From Fibrobacter sp. (lineage in GTDB: Bacteria; Fibrobacterota; Fibrobacteria; Fibrobacterales; Fibrobacteraceae), in assembly GCA_024398815.1 (NCBI GenBank), contig JAKSIL010000006.1, positions 43,270-107,269 on the forward strand: a stretch of DNA of 64,000 bases, written 5' to 3'. Both the position numbers and the translations under genes were made by a program. Positions 51,993-60,400 of this stretch are shown piece by piece. Every line of letters starts with the position of its first letter. Position 1 is the first letter of the stretch. The notes beneath the pieces were generated by a model. The model did no database searches. It was not told the DNA's origin and saw nothing but the letters and a program-made list of their open reading frames with translations.

Positions 51993-54437
51993 TTATACAC
52001 TTTCGACCTCGAAGTTCAACCATTGGAACATCGGTTTGAGGCCTGCGTACTTGCCGCTTGGCTGCTTCTTGAATTCGCAGTAGATGGCGAATACGCGGTT
52101 CTCCAATTCCGTCTTGTTGATGAACAGCTTGAGCCAGTCGGCCACGGTGATGAGCTCCGTGATGTAGGTGACCGTTGCTTCGTCCACCTTCTTGGAGACT
52201 TCGTCGATGAGCGTCGAAAGCTTTTTGAAGAACATGCGTCCGGTGCCGCCGAAACTGAACTTGGTGTTCACGGCGTTGGCTTCGTCGACCAGATCCTTGA
52301 TTTCGTCGACCAGCTTGCGGTTGGGTTCCTCGAGCAGCTTGAGTGCGCAGTGGTGAATGCGTGCGTTGATTTCCACCGTGAGAATTTTTCGCATGGTATC
52401 GGGCAGGGTGTGGTCGGGATCGGCCAGACTGTCGATGGATATGCCATGGTTCAATGCAAAGCTGGAGAACGATTCGGTGATGTTCGTGAGATGCTTTTGC
52501 GTTGAAAGCTGGTTGATGCGCTTGATGGAGTCGCTCATGAGGTCGCGCATGCGCACAACGTAGGCGGTCGGGAACAGGTGGCGGAGTTCGTCGGTACTCA
52601 TGTTGGGATTTTCGACGAACTTGAGACCGTTCTGGTCGTTTTCGCCCATGGCGACCACGATGTTGATTCTGCCAAGAGCATCCGTAATCACGAGATTCGT
52701 CGTTACGCGCTTTTCGCCGATGAAGTTGTCTTCGTAGGCGGTGCGCACGAGCGTCTGTCGGCGGCGTGAGGAAATCTTGGTCGCCGTGATTCGTGAATCC
52801 TTGTTCGAGTAGTCGTCTTCGAGTTCCAAGTGGAATATGGCGGCGCGTTCGGCCATTTGCTTGAGCACGACGGGAATGGAATCTTCGGCGAATCGCATGA
52901 AGACTTCGGCGCCGTTCCATTTGTGTTCATTGCTGGTGGCGCGACCGAGAATACTCAGGAATTCGCCCTTGATGTTGTGTCCGAATGGCAGGAACGGTTC
53001 CAAAAGTTCCATTGCCCTGAGGGCGTAGCGCATGTTTTGCGCCGGTTCCAGGCCTTCGATGTCGTTGAAGAACCAGCCGCAGCTCGTGAAGCTGAACAGG
53101 CAGAACTTCTGGATTTCCAAAAGACGGATGGCCTTGGCGCAGTCATCCTGATTTTCAGGGTGCTGGAGCACGGTCTCGAGGAAATGCTTTGTACGGGATT
53201 TTTCTTCGGGTGCCACCAACGTCTGTACATATTTGTCGCGGGCTTCCCACGGACTCATGTCCGAAATTTTTTCGAATTCGCGGAGGAACACGTCGTCGGC
53301 CAAGGTCTTGAGATGGTTGACGGCATCGCGCAGAGGACTGCGCCATTTTTGGTTCCAGCCGGGGCCGCCGCCGGTGGAGCATCCACAGTCGCGGTACCAG
53401 CGACCGACGCCGTGGGCGCAACTCCAGGCACAGCCTTCGCTGTGGAAATTCTTGAGAAGTACTTCGTGCTTGGGCGGGAACTTTTCGAGGAACCAGCCGT
53501 AGTTCACGGGTACCATGTTGTGCTCGGGGGCGTAGCGGTTGTAGAGCCAGGCGGCGCACATGTCGCCGAAGGGCTCGTGGTGTCCATAGCTTTCGCCGTC
53601 GGTACCGATGCTTACGAGTTGAGGGTCTTCGCGGTTCTCGTCCCAGGCGTCGGCAATGCGGCGGCCGAATGTGCCGGCGTTGCGGAGCAGGTGTTCAAAG
53701 CCTACGGCGGAACTCAGCCACGGATTGTAGAAGAATACGTCGAGGTAGCCGTCACAGACGAGGTTGCCTTCCTTGTCGCGAGGGTAGATGCGGTAAGGAC
53801 GCGTAGTGTCGATGTCGGTATTGGCGCAGCCTGTCCATTCGCCGTCTTTGGCGGAACCGTTTTCGGCGAGTTTGCGGAAACTGTCGGCTTGCGTGGGCGA
53901 AAGGATGGTGAATTTGATGCCTGCCTTGATGAGTTCCACGACCGTGTCCAGGTTGATGGCCGTCTCGGCGAGCCACATGGCTTCGGGCATGCGACCGAAA
54001 TGGAACTTGAAATCTTCGATGCCCCAGCGGATTTGTGTGCGCTTGTCGTGGGCGCTTGCGAGCGGCATGATGATGTGGTTGTAGACCTGGGCGATGGCGT
54101 TACCGTGGCCACCCATGCGTTCGGCGCTGCGCTTGTCGGCTTCCTGAATGCGCTTGTAGGTGGCGGGCGTGTTGGTGCGAATCCAGCCCATGAGAGTCGG
54201 GCCCATGTTGAAACTCATGAAATCGTAGTTGTTTACGATATCCTGGATGTGTCCGTGCGGGCTTAGAATTCGGCTAGCCGAATTGGGGCTGTAGCATTCG
54301 CTTGCGATGCGTTCGTTCCAGTCGTGGAACGGCGATGCGCTGGGCTGGTTCTCGATGACGCCTGTCCAGGGGTTTTCGCGGGGCGGCTGGTAAAAATGTC
54401 CATGAATGGTAAAATAAAGGGGATGCTTTTCGCTCAT
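51993..54437 (-). CDS. GH57-family alpha-glucan enzyme with DUF3536-like C-terminal region
   Basis: An 814-residue cytoplasmic protein (no signal peptide) of the large GH57 type, which includes alpha-amylases and 4-alpha-glucanotransferases acting on glycogen or maltodextrin. The opening YFTIHGHFYQPPRENPW is typical. The nucleophile is probably Glu158 (MWLAETA) and the acid/base Asp280 (SIGTDGESYGHHEPFGD). The C-terminal 400 residues match the DUF3536-type helical region of this subgroup. It likely works on storage glycogen, which Fibrobacter accumulates, rather than on mannan; that is inference. It is 16 bp downstream of a GH26 gene, but a -10 box sits directly before its ATG. Confidence 0.9.
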   Translation of the reverse strand: MSEKHPLYFTIHGHFYQPPRENPWTGVIENQPSASPFHDWNERIASECYSPNSASRILSPHGHIQDIVNNYDFMSFNMGPTLMGWIRTNTPATYKRIQEADKRSAERMGGHGNAIAQVYNHIIMPLASAHDKRTQIRWGIEDFKFHFGRMPEAMWLAETAINLDTVVELIKAGIKFTILSPTQADSFRKLAENGSAKDGEWTGCANTDIDTTRPYRIYPRDKEGNLVCDGYLDVFFYNPWLSSAVGFEHLLRNAGTFGRRIADAWDENREDPQLVSIGTDGESYGHHEPFGDMCAAWLYNRYAPEHNMVPVNYGWFLEKFPPKHEVLLKNFHSEGCAWSCAHGVGRWYRDCGCSTGGGPGWNQKWRSPLRDAVNHLKTLADDVFLREFEKISDMSPWEARDKYVQTLVAPEEKSRTKHFLETVLQHPENQDDCAKAIRLLEIQKFCLFSFTSCGWFFNDIEGLEPAQNMRYALRAMELLEPFLPFGHNIKGEFLSILGRATSNEHKWNGAEVFMRFAEDSIPVVLKQMAERAAIFHLELEDDYSNKDSRITATKISSRRRQTLVRTAYEDNFIGEKRVTTNLVITDALGRINIVVAMGENDQNGLKFVENPNMSTDELRHLFPTAYVVRMRDLMSDSIKRINQLSTQKHLTNITESFSSFALNHGISIDSLADPDHTLPDTMRKILTVEINARIHHCALKLLEEPNRKLVDEIKDLVDEANAVNTKFSFGGTGRMFFKKLSTLIDEVSKKVDEATVTYITELITVADWLKLFINKTELENRVFAIYCEFKKQPSGKYAGLKPMFQWLNFEVESV

Positions 54438-54443
54438 GGCCCA

Positions 54444-54449
54444 AATATA
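54444..54449 (-). promoter_or_regulatory. -10 box of the GH57-hpt operon, likely leaderless
   Basis: On the minus strand TATATT ends six nucleotides before the ATG at 54437 (TATATT-TGGGCC-ATG). No ribosome site is present. The layout is the same as at 22307 and 45191. Confidence 0.5.
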
Positions 54450-54453
54450 AAAA

Positions 54454-56376
54454 TTATGGGACCGTGATTACCTTGGAAAGGCTTGCCGCGGCAACTTTTG
54501 CTTTCAAAAAGTACATGCCCTTTGACAATCTCGACAAATCGTGACTGTACGAGCCTGCCACGATGTGCCCGCTAGCAATGATCGCTGCGAGTTTACCGTG
54601 GGCGTCGTAGAGTTCGATTTTGCCATGGCCGGATTTGGGGATGCTCAATGTCAGGATTCCATTTGTCATGGTTGGAATTATCTTGTTTGTAATCAAGGCG
54701 TTGGAATTCACGAATTTGGTTGTGACGGAAATGTTGTCCCAGCCGGGCATGGTCTCGAGTTTGATTACGCGATCGTCGGCCAGGTTCTTTTTCCAGGCGT
54801 CGTCCGGCGTTTGGCTCAAGAAGTTGCCGCTCCAGGTGTTGTACCAGGGCATCCAGAAACTCCAAACGCTCTTGTCCTCGAAAATGCTGTCCACGTCGGT
54901 GATTGGGCCGTTCTCGGTCAGCGCGATGACCTTGTTCGTGCCCACGTCGTTCACGATTTTGTTGAAGTAGGCTACGTTCGACTTGAGGTCTCCGGAATTG
55001 TTGTAGATGTCGACTCCCACGATGTCCACGTATTCGTCGCCAGGGTACCAGGCGGCGTTCAGTGCGTTCACGTCGTAACCGATTTCGGGGTCGGTATTGA
55101 TGTTCCATGTCCACAGAAGGTTCTTGACGCCGTTCGTATTGACCATGCGGTCGAATACCAACTTGTACAACTGCTTGTAGCAATCCGGGCCTGCAACGCC
55201 CCACCAGAACCAGCCTCCGCTAGCCTCGTGAAGCGGGCGCCAGATGGCTGCCGCGCCCTTGTCCTGCAATTTGAGGAACCACTTGCTGAGTTTGTCCACG
55301 TCGGCCATGATCTGAGCGTATTCCTTGCTCGAGGTGTTGACTTCGGCGCACTTGTCGCCCGTGAAGGCCTTGGTGTAGTTGAAGCATGTGTTTTCTGCCG
55401 AACTGGCGATTACGCCCTCCTTGCAATTCGGGTCGTTGAAACCCTTGTTCTTGCTGTAGAATACGGTGTCGTTGTCCACCTTCCAGTGCCAACTGAAAGC
55501 CGGGATTCCGCCCAGTTCCCAAAGTTCAGCGGCCATGCGGATGTTGTTTTCGGTGTAGCCGCTGAACCAGCCCTCGTTGCTGTGGCCGCCTGCCGCGAAC
55601 AGCATGTCGAAGCCGCCCAGGGCCGGGTAATAGCCTGTTTTTTCCTTGAAGAGCGAGATGTCCTCCTGGCCTTTCCAGGTGGTGCGTTCGTCGGCCAGGC
55701 TGCAACTGTCCGCGGGCGTGCATTTTTCAATGACGAAGTTGTCTTCGGGCACGATGGAACCGTCGTCGTTCACGGCTCCGTAATGGTAGTTGAACTGGTT
55801 GTCGCCAATCATCATGCCGCTGATGGTCTTTTTCATGAAGTTGTCGCGCAAGAAGGTCATGAGTTTCTGCGCCTCGGGCGTTGCTCCCGGGGTCACCGGC
55901 GTTGCGCTGATTTTGAACTGCACGTCCGGATGGCGTTCTACGGAGATGTAGTCCACGCCAACGGCACCTTCTCCTACACTGATTGTGTTTTCGCCAGCAC
56001 GGAGTTTTCCGGAGACTGCCACGAAATAGGTGGAGTCGCAGTTGCGCGGAGTTGTCAACTGGGAACCCGCCTCGACGCCGTTCACCAGCACCTTGGAAGT
56101 GACCCAGTCGTAAATGTGGATGTGTACCGCCGCCACGATGTCGTAGACGGCAGTTTCTTCAACGGTCACCTTGAAGTCAAACTTTTGTTTTTCGTTCGCC
56201 ACGTACTTGCCGCCAGAGAAGGCGGCGTCTTCGACAATGGCGCTTGCTGCGACACTGGCTTCGTTTTCGGCTTCGTATTTGGTGGGTTCCGCAAGGGCGA
56301 ATGCTGCCGCTGCCGCTATCAAAGTGGCTGTAGTGAATAAATTGCCGATTTTATTCGGCTTGATTGTTTTTCCCAT
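54454..56376 (-). CDS. Secreted beta-mannanase (GH26) with N-terminal CBM35
   Basis: An endo-1,4-beta-mannanase, clan GH-A, retaining. I start at 56376, with GGGAG six bases upstream. Signal peptide to about residue 29 (ALA-EP). CBM35-like module at about 32-147 (YEAENEASV ... GVDYISVERH). GH26 domain at about 165-560: acid/base Glu384 in WRPLHEASGGWFWWG, nucleophile Glu488 in ALTENGPI. The C-terminal 75 residues (GKIELYDAHGKLAAI ... SKGMYFLKAKV) are a sorting-type module. It follows the next GH26 gene after 17 bp, so both are in one operon. Confidence 0.95.
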   Translation of the reverse strand: MGKTIKPNKIGNLFTTATLIAAAAAFALAEPTKYEAENEASVAASAIVEDAAFSGGKYVANEKQKFDFKVTVEETAVYDIVAAVHIHIYDWVTSKVLVNGVEAGSQLTTPRNCDSTYFVAVSGKLRAGENTISVGEGAVGVDYISVERHPDVQFKISATPVTPGATPEAQKLMTFLRDNFMKKTISGMMIGDNQFNYHYGAVNDDGSIVPEDNFVIEKCTPADSCSLADERTTWKGQEDISLFKEKTGYYPALGGFDMLFAAGGHSNEGWFSGYTENNIRMAAELWELGGIPAFSWHWKVDNDTVFYSKNKGFNDPNCKEGVIASSAENTCFNYTKAFTGDKCAEVNTSSKEYAQIMADVDKLSKWFLKLQDKGAAAIWRPLHEASGGWFWWGVAGPDCYKQLYKLVFDRMVNTNGVKNLLWTWNINTDPEIGYDVNALNAAWYPGDEYVDIVGVDIYNNSGDLKSNVAYFNKIVNDVGTNKVIALTENGPITDVDSIFEDKSVWSFWMPWYNTWSGNFLSQTPDDAWKKNLADDRVIKLETMPGWDNISVTTKFVNSNALITNKIIPTMTNGILTLSIPKSGHGKIELYDAHGKLAAIIASGHIVAGSYSHDLSRLSKGMYFLKAKVAAASLSKVITVP

Positions 56377-56393
56377 AAACACTCCCATTTTTT

Positions 56394-58154
56394 TTATTTG
56401 ATAAATATCTGTTTGCTCAGTGCGAAGCCGTTGCCCTGAATGCGGATCACGAACTGGCCGGCGTTCAGCCTTTCAAGGTCGATTGCGCTGCTTGCGAACA
56501 CGTCTTTCTCCAAAATCCGGTTCCCCTGCAAGTCGAAAATAGTGACGCGGACGTTACCAGGCGCGACGATCTGCAGCGTTCTCCCCATCAAGGCGAAGCT
56601 CGTGCGGTCTTGTTGGCTAGCCAAAATATGATCCGTGACTTTTCCGTCGGGAATGTCCACAATCTGGTATTTGTCCCAGCCGGGCATGTCCTCGAGCGTG
56701 AGCGTGTATTCGTCGTTCATCACTTTTTTCCAGGATTCGGCATTGTTGTCGTTTGCCCATCCTTCCATCGCGTAGTCTCCATACCACGGCATGAACCAGC
56801 TCCAGTATGCTCCGTCGGCTTTCATTTCGTCGGGATAGGGCACGGAGCCGTTTTCGCTGAGGGTCACAATCTTACGACCCCCGAAAATTTCTTTTACGGT
56901 TTCGAAACTGCCGACAAGGCTTGCATGGTTCGCTTCGCGCGGATAGTAGTAATAATCGCGGCCGACTACATCGACATATTCATCGCCCGGGTACCAGTCA
57001 AGAGCATCGCCGGCTTCGTCGGTGGTCCATACCCAAATCAGATTGTGAAGATTTTTCTGGTTCACGAAAATATCGAACATTAGTTTATACAAGGCGACGC
57101 ACGGTTTGGCTCCATCGGAACCCCACCAGAACCATTTTCCTGCGGCTTCGTGGAGTGGCCTCCACATCAGCGCAACGCCTGCTTCTTGTAGAGTGAGGAG
57201 TGAATCGGCTATCATTTCGAGATCGCGGATTATCGCCTTGTATTCGTCACTGTCGGTTTTCCATTTTTCATTTTTCTCGTCGTATGCCTTGGTGATGCTG
57301 AATGTGGTGAAGGGTGTGTTTCCACTGGATTCCGTGTAGAAAGCCTCCACGTCCATCATCGGGTCTTTCCAGTGCCAGTTGAATTGAGGAATACCTCCGG
57401 CATTCCATACGGTTTTTGCCATTTCGAGCGATGCGTGGGTGTAGCCTTGGTACCATTGCTGGTCTGAATTTTTGCCGGAGGCGTGCAAAAAGTCGAATCC
57501 GACGAGCACGACGTTCTTGCCGCTGGCATCGAAAATGTACTTGAGTTCAGTTTGAGAACTGTAATCTTGCGGGGTATACTGGCCGTTGTTTTCGAACGGA
57601 CGTTCCGTCATTACTCCGCTGATGACGTGCTTTTTGAAGTTCGCCAGGATAAAGTTGTACAGTTTCAGAGCGCTCTCGGTGGGCTCGGGCGTGACGGGTT
57701 TTGAACTTAAGTGGAATGGGGATTCTTCGTAGGGGGTGAGTTCAATATAGTCCAGGTTGACCCAACCCCAGGATTTGATAAGGCCTATGGTGTTTTCGCC
57801 TTTTGTCAACTTGATTTTCCCGGCGCCCTTGATTGTTTTGAAATCATCGGTCATGCTGAACGAAACTTGCCCGGCGGAGATTCCGTTGATGGCAAGGTTC
57901 TGGATTTTATCGGTGCCGTCGGTGGGCAGCATGTAGTTCGCCCAAAGCGTATAATAGCCTGTTTCTTCAACGGTGACTTTAAACTCCAGGTTGCCTTCTT
58001 TCATGGCAACGTAGGAACCGCCCGAGGCCGTTGCGCTTGTTACGACTTCTACTTGGTGGTCGTCTTTTAAGACTGCATTTTCTGCTTCGAGCTTGATGGG
58101 GGCGGCAAAAGAAAATGCCACCAAAGTAACTATGGCGATAAAAATTTTTCCCAT
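56394..58154 (-). CDS. Secreted beta-mannanase (GH26) with N-terminal CBM35
   Basis: 586 residues. Signal peptide MGKIFIAIVTLVAFSFA. CBM35-like module at about 20-142 (KLEAENAVLK ... WVNLDYIEL). GH26 catalytic domain at about 155-510 with acid/base Glu336 (WRPLHEAAGKWFWWG) and nucleophile Glu434 (TLSENGS). C-terminal sorting module VRVTIFDLQGNRIL ... LNAGQFVIRIQGNG. A clear AGGAAG ribosome site lies before the ATG. First gene of the two-GH26 operon. It differs enough from the neighbouring GH26 proteins to suggest old duplication and possibly different mannan decorations or chain lengths. Confidence 0.95.
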   Translation of the reverse strand: MGKIFIAIVTLVAFSFAAPIKLEAENAVLKDDHQVEVVTSATASGGSYVAMKEGNLEFKVTVEETGYYTLWANYMLPTDGTDKIQNLAINGISAGQVSFSMTDDFKTIKGAGKIKLTKGENTIGLIKSWGWVNLDYIELTPYEESPFHLSSKPVTPEPTESALKLYNFILANFKKHVISGVMTERPFENNGQYTPQDYSSQTELKYIFDASGKNVVLVGFDFLHASGKNSDQQWYQGYTHASLEMAKTVWNAGGIPQFNWHWKDPMMDVEAFYTESSGNTPFTTFSITKAYDEKNEKWKTDSDEYKAIIRDLEMIADSLLTLQEAGVALMWRPLHEAAGKWFWWGSDGAKPCVALYKLMFDIFVNQKNLHNLIWVWTTDEAGDALDWYPGDEYVDVVGRDYYYYPREANHASLVGSFETVKEIFGGRKIVTLSENGSVPYPDEMKADGAYWSWFMPWYGDYAMEGWANDNNAESWKKVMNDEYTLTLEDMPGWDKYQIVDIPDGKVTDHILASQQDRTSFALMGRTLQIVAPGNVRVTIFDLQGNRILEKDVFASSAIDLERLNAGQFVIRIQGNGFALSKQIFIK

Positions 58155-58244
58155 AACACTTCCTACGCGCAGAGGCGTTCAAAACCTTCATTAAATCTAT
58201 ATATTATGCCGAAAAAATCCAATGAATGCTAAAGTAAAATTTTG

Positions 58245-58274
58245 AAAAAACCTCTCGGTATCTTTCCCGGGAGG
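58245..58274 (-). terminator. Intrinsic terminator of the GH5 gene
   Basis: On the minus strand CCTCCCGG pairs with CCGAGAGG (one mismatch), followed by T6. Confidence 0.75.
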
Positions 58275-58301
58275 CTGTAGAACTCTTTTGTTTTTGATGG
58301 C

Positions 58302-60191
58302 TTATTTAATGCAAATCGGCTGCGTCGCCACAAGGCCAGCGACCTTTACGCGGACGATGTACTGCCCTGCGTTCAAGTCGTCGAGGCTGAATGCGTAATT
58401 GCCGGCGTTCAAGTTGCCCTTGTAGAGCGTTGCCACGTGGCGACCGTTCATGCCGAACACGTCGACGCTCACGTTGCCTGCCTTGGTGGTGGCGAGGCTT
58501 ACGCTGCGGCCGTTGGTGCTGAATTTCGCGGCTGTCGCCTTGACTGCGGCCAGGCGCGGCTCAATCCCGGTGGAACCAGTGTCGAATACAATCTTGATTT
58601 CGGGAATCATCTCTTCGGTGTTCTCGAATCCACGGCTGAAGGCATCGTACTTGTCTTCGTTGAAGTCCCAAAGAATTTGGTCGTCTGCTTTAAAGTTATC
58701 GTACAGAAGCGTCCCGGTATAACCCGGTGCGTAGTTCGCGATGGTGACGCTCAGGGTCATGTTGCGGTCAGCGAGACTCGAAATGTCGAAGGAACAGACC
58801 GTCGATTCTCCAGCGGGGACGGTGCATGCGCTTGCGTCGTCGTTCACCGGAGTCCAGGTCCATGCATCAGTCAACTTGAAAATCAGGTGCAGTTGCGCAT
58901 CGCTCGCACCGAGGTTCGTCACTTCGAACGTAAACGTACTTGCCTTGCTCAGGTCCCATGTCTTCTGGTATTCAATCTGCGCATTGTCGCCACCGTAGGT
59001 CACTGACATCTTGCCGTCGCCGCCATCCTGGCTGATGGTAACGTCCTTTATCTTTATGCTCGCTTCTTCGGTTGCGGCAAGCGCTGTCATCGCCTTGAGT
59101 GCCGGGTCGATTGTGTAGGCGTATCCGCCGAAATTCGCTTCGGTCTTGTCGCCGATGTACTGCCAGGCGAGTGCTCCCGCATAGCCTCCGTCAAACGCCT
59201 TGCGGTAGCATTCCTCGGTCGAAATCTGGGTCTTTGCCGCCATGCTCGCCGTGTAGGTGTCGCCCGACCAACCGCTTGCAGGAAATTCGCCGATAATCAT
59301 CGGTTTGGAATCGTAACCGTATTTGGTTGCCATCTCCGCTGCCGTATTCACGAACGGGCTTACGGCATCATTTTGCCAGTACGGGTAATAGTGGGTCTGG
59401 AAAAAGTCGAGCGTACCGTTTGCCTTGCCGCCTGCCGCCACGAGGGCCGCGTCGTTCCAGTGCTTTTGATACTGGATGTTCACACTTCCGGTAGAAACCA
59501 GCAACTTCGGATTTTCGGTATGGATGGCGGCTGCAACCTTGTTTGTAAACGCCTGAATTTTGGAAAGCGACATTTTCTTGGTCGTCCAGCCGCTGCATTC
59601 GCTTGTCATGCCCTCGGGCTCGTTGAACACTTCCCATGTCATGAGCGCCTTGTGGTTACCGATGGCCTTCACCACCGGAATAAGCGCATTATCTATAAAC
59701 GCTTGAGTTCCCTCATCTTCGAACAGGTTCGTATTTGCCGTGAAGTCAAGCTTTTCGTCGTAAAGTCCCCACTGGTCCGGTTCCATCAGGTTGTGGCTAA
59801 AAAGGCACATCGAAACCATCACGCCGTATTCCTCGGCGATGTCGAGAGCCTTTTTCATGTTGTTGATGGTGTTTTCCTTGAGGCCCGAAACCAGGTGCGT
59901 CGTCTGGTCGATTTCCGGACTCTGGCTCATGTTGTTGAAGAGCCACCAGCGGATGGCGTTGCCGCCTGCGGCGCGGGTGCCTTCTACGGCCTTGCGCCAT
60001 GCGTTTTCGTTCAGCGGGGAGGCTCCTACGTCGGAATTGTAGTCACTCCAGGCGAGGTTAGCGCCCGAAAAGAAGATTTTCTTGCCGTTGTAGAGCAGGT
60101 CTGTGCCGCTCACGGTGAGGCCCGGGGCCGCAAAAGCGCTCCCGCCAAGCAAAAAGGCTCCGCAAAGAGCCGCAAAACTCAATTTGTTCAT
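58302..60191 (-). CDS. Secreted GH5 glycosidase, mannanase-like, with sorting domain
   Basis: About 629 residues from ATG 60191 (GAGGAG site, signal peptide GSAFA-A); the longer frame adds 15 residues across the ribosome site. The GH5 domain spans about 25-390: acid/base Glu191 in TWEVFNEPEG, nucleophile Glu302 in MIIGEFPA. Family members with this layout include beta-mannanases, and the GH26 neighbours support that reading; cellulase activity cannot be excluded. A beta-sandwich at about 395-520 (MSVTYGGDNAQIEYQKTWDL ... TDAWTWTP) also occurs in the GH26 protein at 60401. The C-terminal sorting module is encoded by a segment about 90% the same as that of the same GH26 gene. Confidence 0.9.
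   Translation of the reverse strand: MNKLSFAALCGAFLLGGSAFAAPGLTVSGTDLLYNGKKIFFSGANLAWSDYNSDVGASPLNENAWRKAVEGTRAAGGNAIRWWLFNNMSQSPEIDQTTHLVSGLKENTINNMKKALDIAEEYGVMVSMCLFSHNLMEPDQWGLYDEKLDFTANTNLFEDEGTQAFIDNALIPVVKAIGNHKALMTWEVFNEPEGMTSECSGWTTKKMSLSKIQAFTNKVAAAIHTENPKLLVSTGSVNIQYQKHWNDAALVAAGGKANGTLDFFQTHYYPYWQNDAVSPFVNTAAEMATKYGYDSKPMIIGEFPASGWSGDTYTASMAAKTQISTEECYRKAFDGGYAGALAWQYIGDKTEANFGGYAYTIDPALKAMTALAATEEASIKIKDVTISQDGGDGKMSVTYGGDNAQIEYQKTWDLSKASTFTFEVTNLGASDAQLHLIFKLTDAWTWTPVNDDASACTVPAGESTVCSFDISSLADRNMTLSVTIANYAPGYTGTLLYDNFKADDQILWDFNEDKYDAFSRGFENTEEMIPEIKIVFDTGSTGIEPRLAAVKATAAKFSTNGRSVSLATTKAGNVSVDVFGMNGRHVATLYKGNLNAGNYAFSLDDLNAGQYIVRVKVAGLVATQPICIK
58318..58532. repeat. 215-bp direct repeat, copy A (sorting-domain coding)
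   Basis: Aligns without gaps to 60417-60631; I count about 21 differences in roughly 210 bases. It encodes the end of the GH5 protein (VDVFGMNGRHVATLYKGNLN and following). Confidence 0.9.
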
Positions 60192-60219
60192 ATAACTCCT
60201 CAAAATAACGCCTAAAAAC

Positions 60220-60252
60220 GCCTCCTTCGGAGGCACCTTGAGGAAAACTATA
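60220..60252 (-). promoter_or_regulatory. Leader hairpin and possible -10 of the GH5 gene
   Basis: On the minus strand TATAGT (60252-60247) is followed within 13 nt by GCCTCC-GAA-GGAGGC-GTTTTT (60234-60215), a terminator-like hairpin inside the leader and before the true ribosome site. It could be a 5' stabilising hairpin or an attenuator. Confidence 0.5.
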
Positions 60253-60354
60253 AATCAAAAGCGGAAAAAGGATGTCCTTTCGGCTAGGCTGTGGACATAA
60301 ATCCGAAATTTTGTCCACACTCGTCCCGAATCTAACGCGAACGATAGCGAAAAA

Positions 60355-60375
60355 CCCGCGGTATTCAACCGCGGG
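60355..60375 (-). terminator. Intrinsic terminator of the third GH26 gene
   Basis: CCCGCGGT (60355-60362) pairs perfectly with ACCGCGGG (60368-60375) around ATTCA; on the minus strand a T5 tract follows. Confidence 0.9.
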
Positions 60376-60400
60376 CTTTTCAAACATCAACTGCGTGGCA

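Noticed and set aside
51993..54437. GH57 as part of mannan degradation
   Set aside because: No signal peptide, and the family acts on alpha-glucans; its own promoter-like box separates it from the mannanase genes.
54541..56340. 599-codon plus-strand frame across a GH26 gene
   Set aside because: Shadow of the GH26 coding frame; Val/Gly/Phe-rich translation without signal peptide or motifs.
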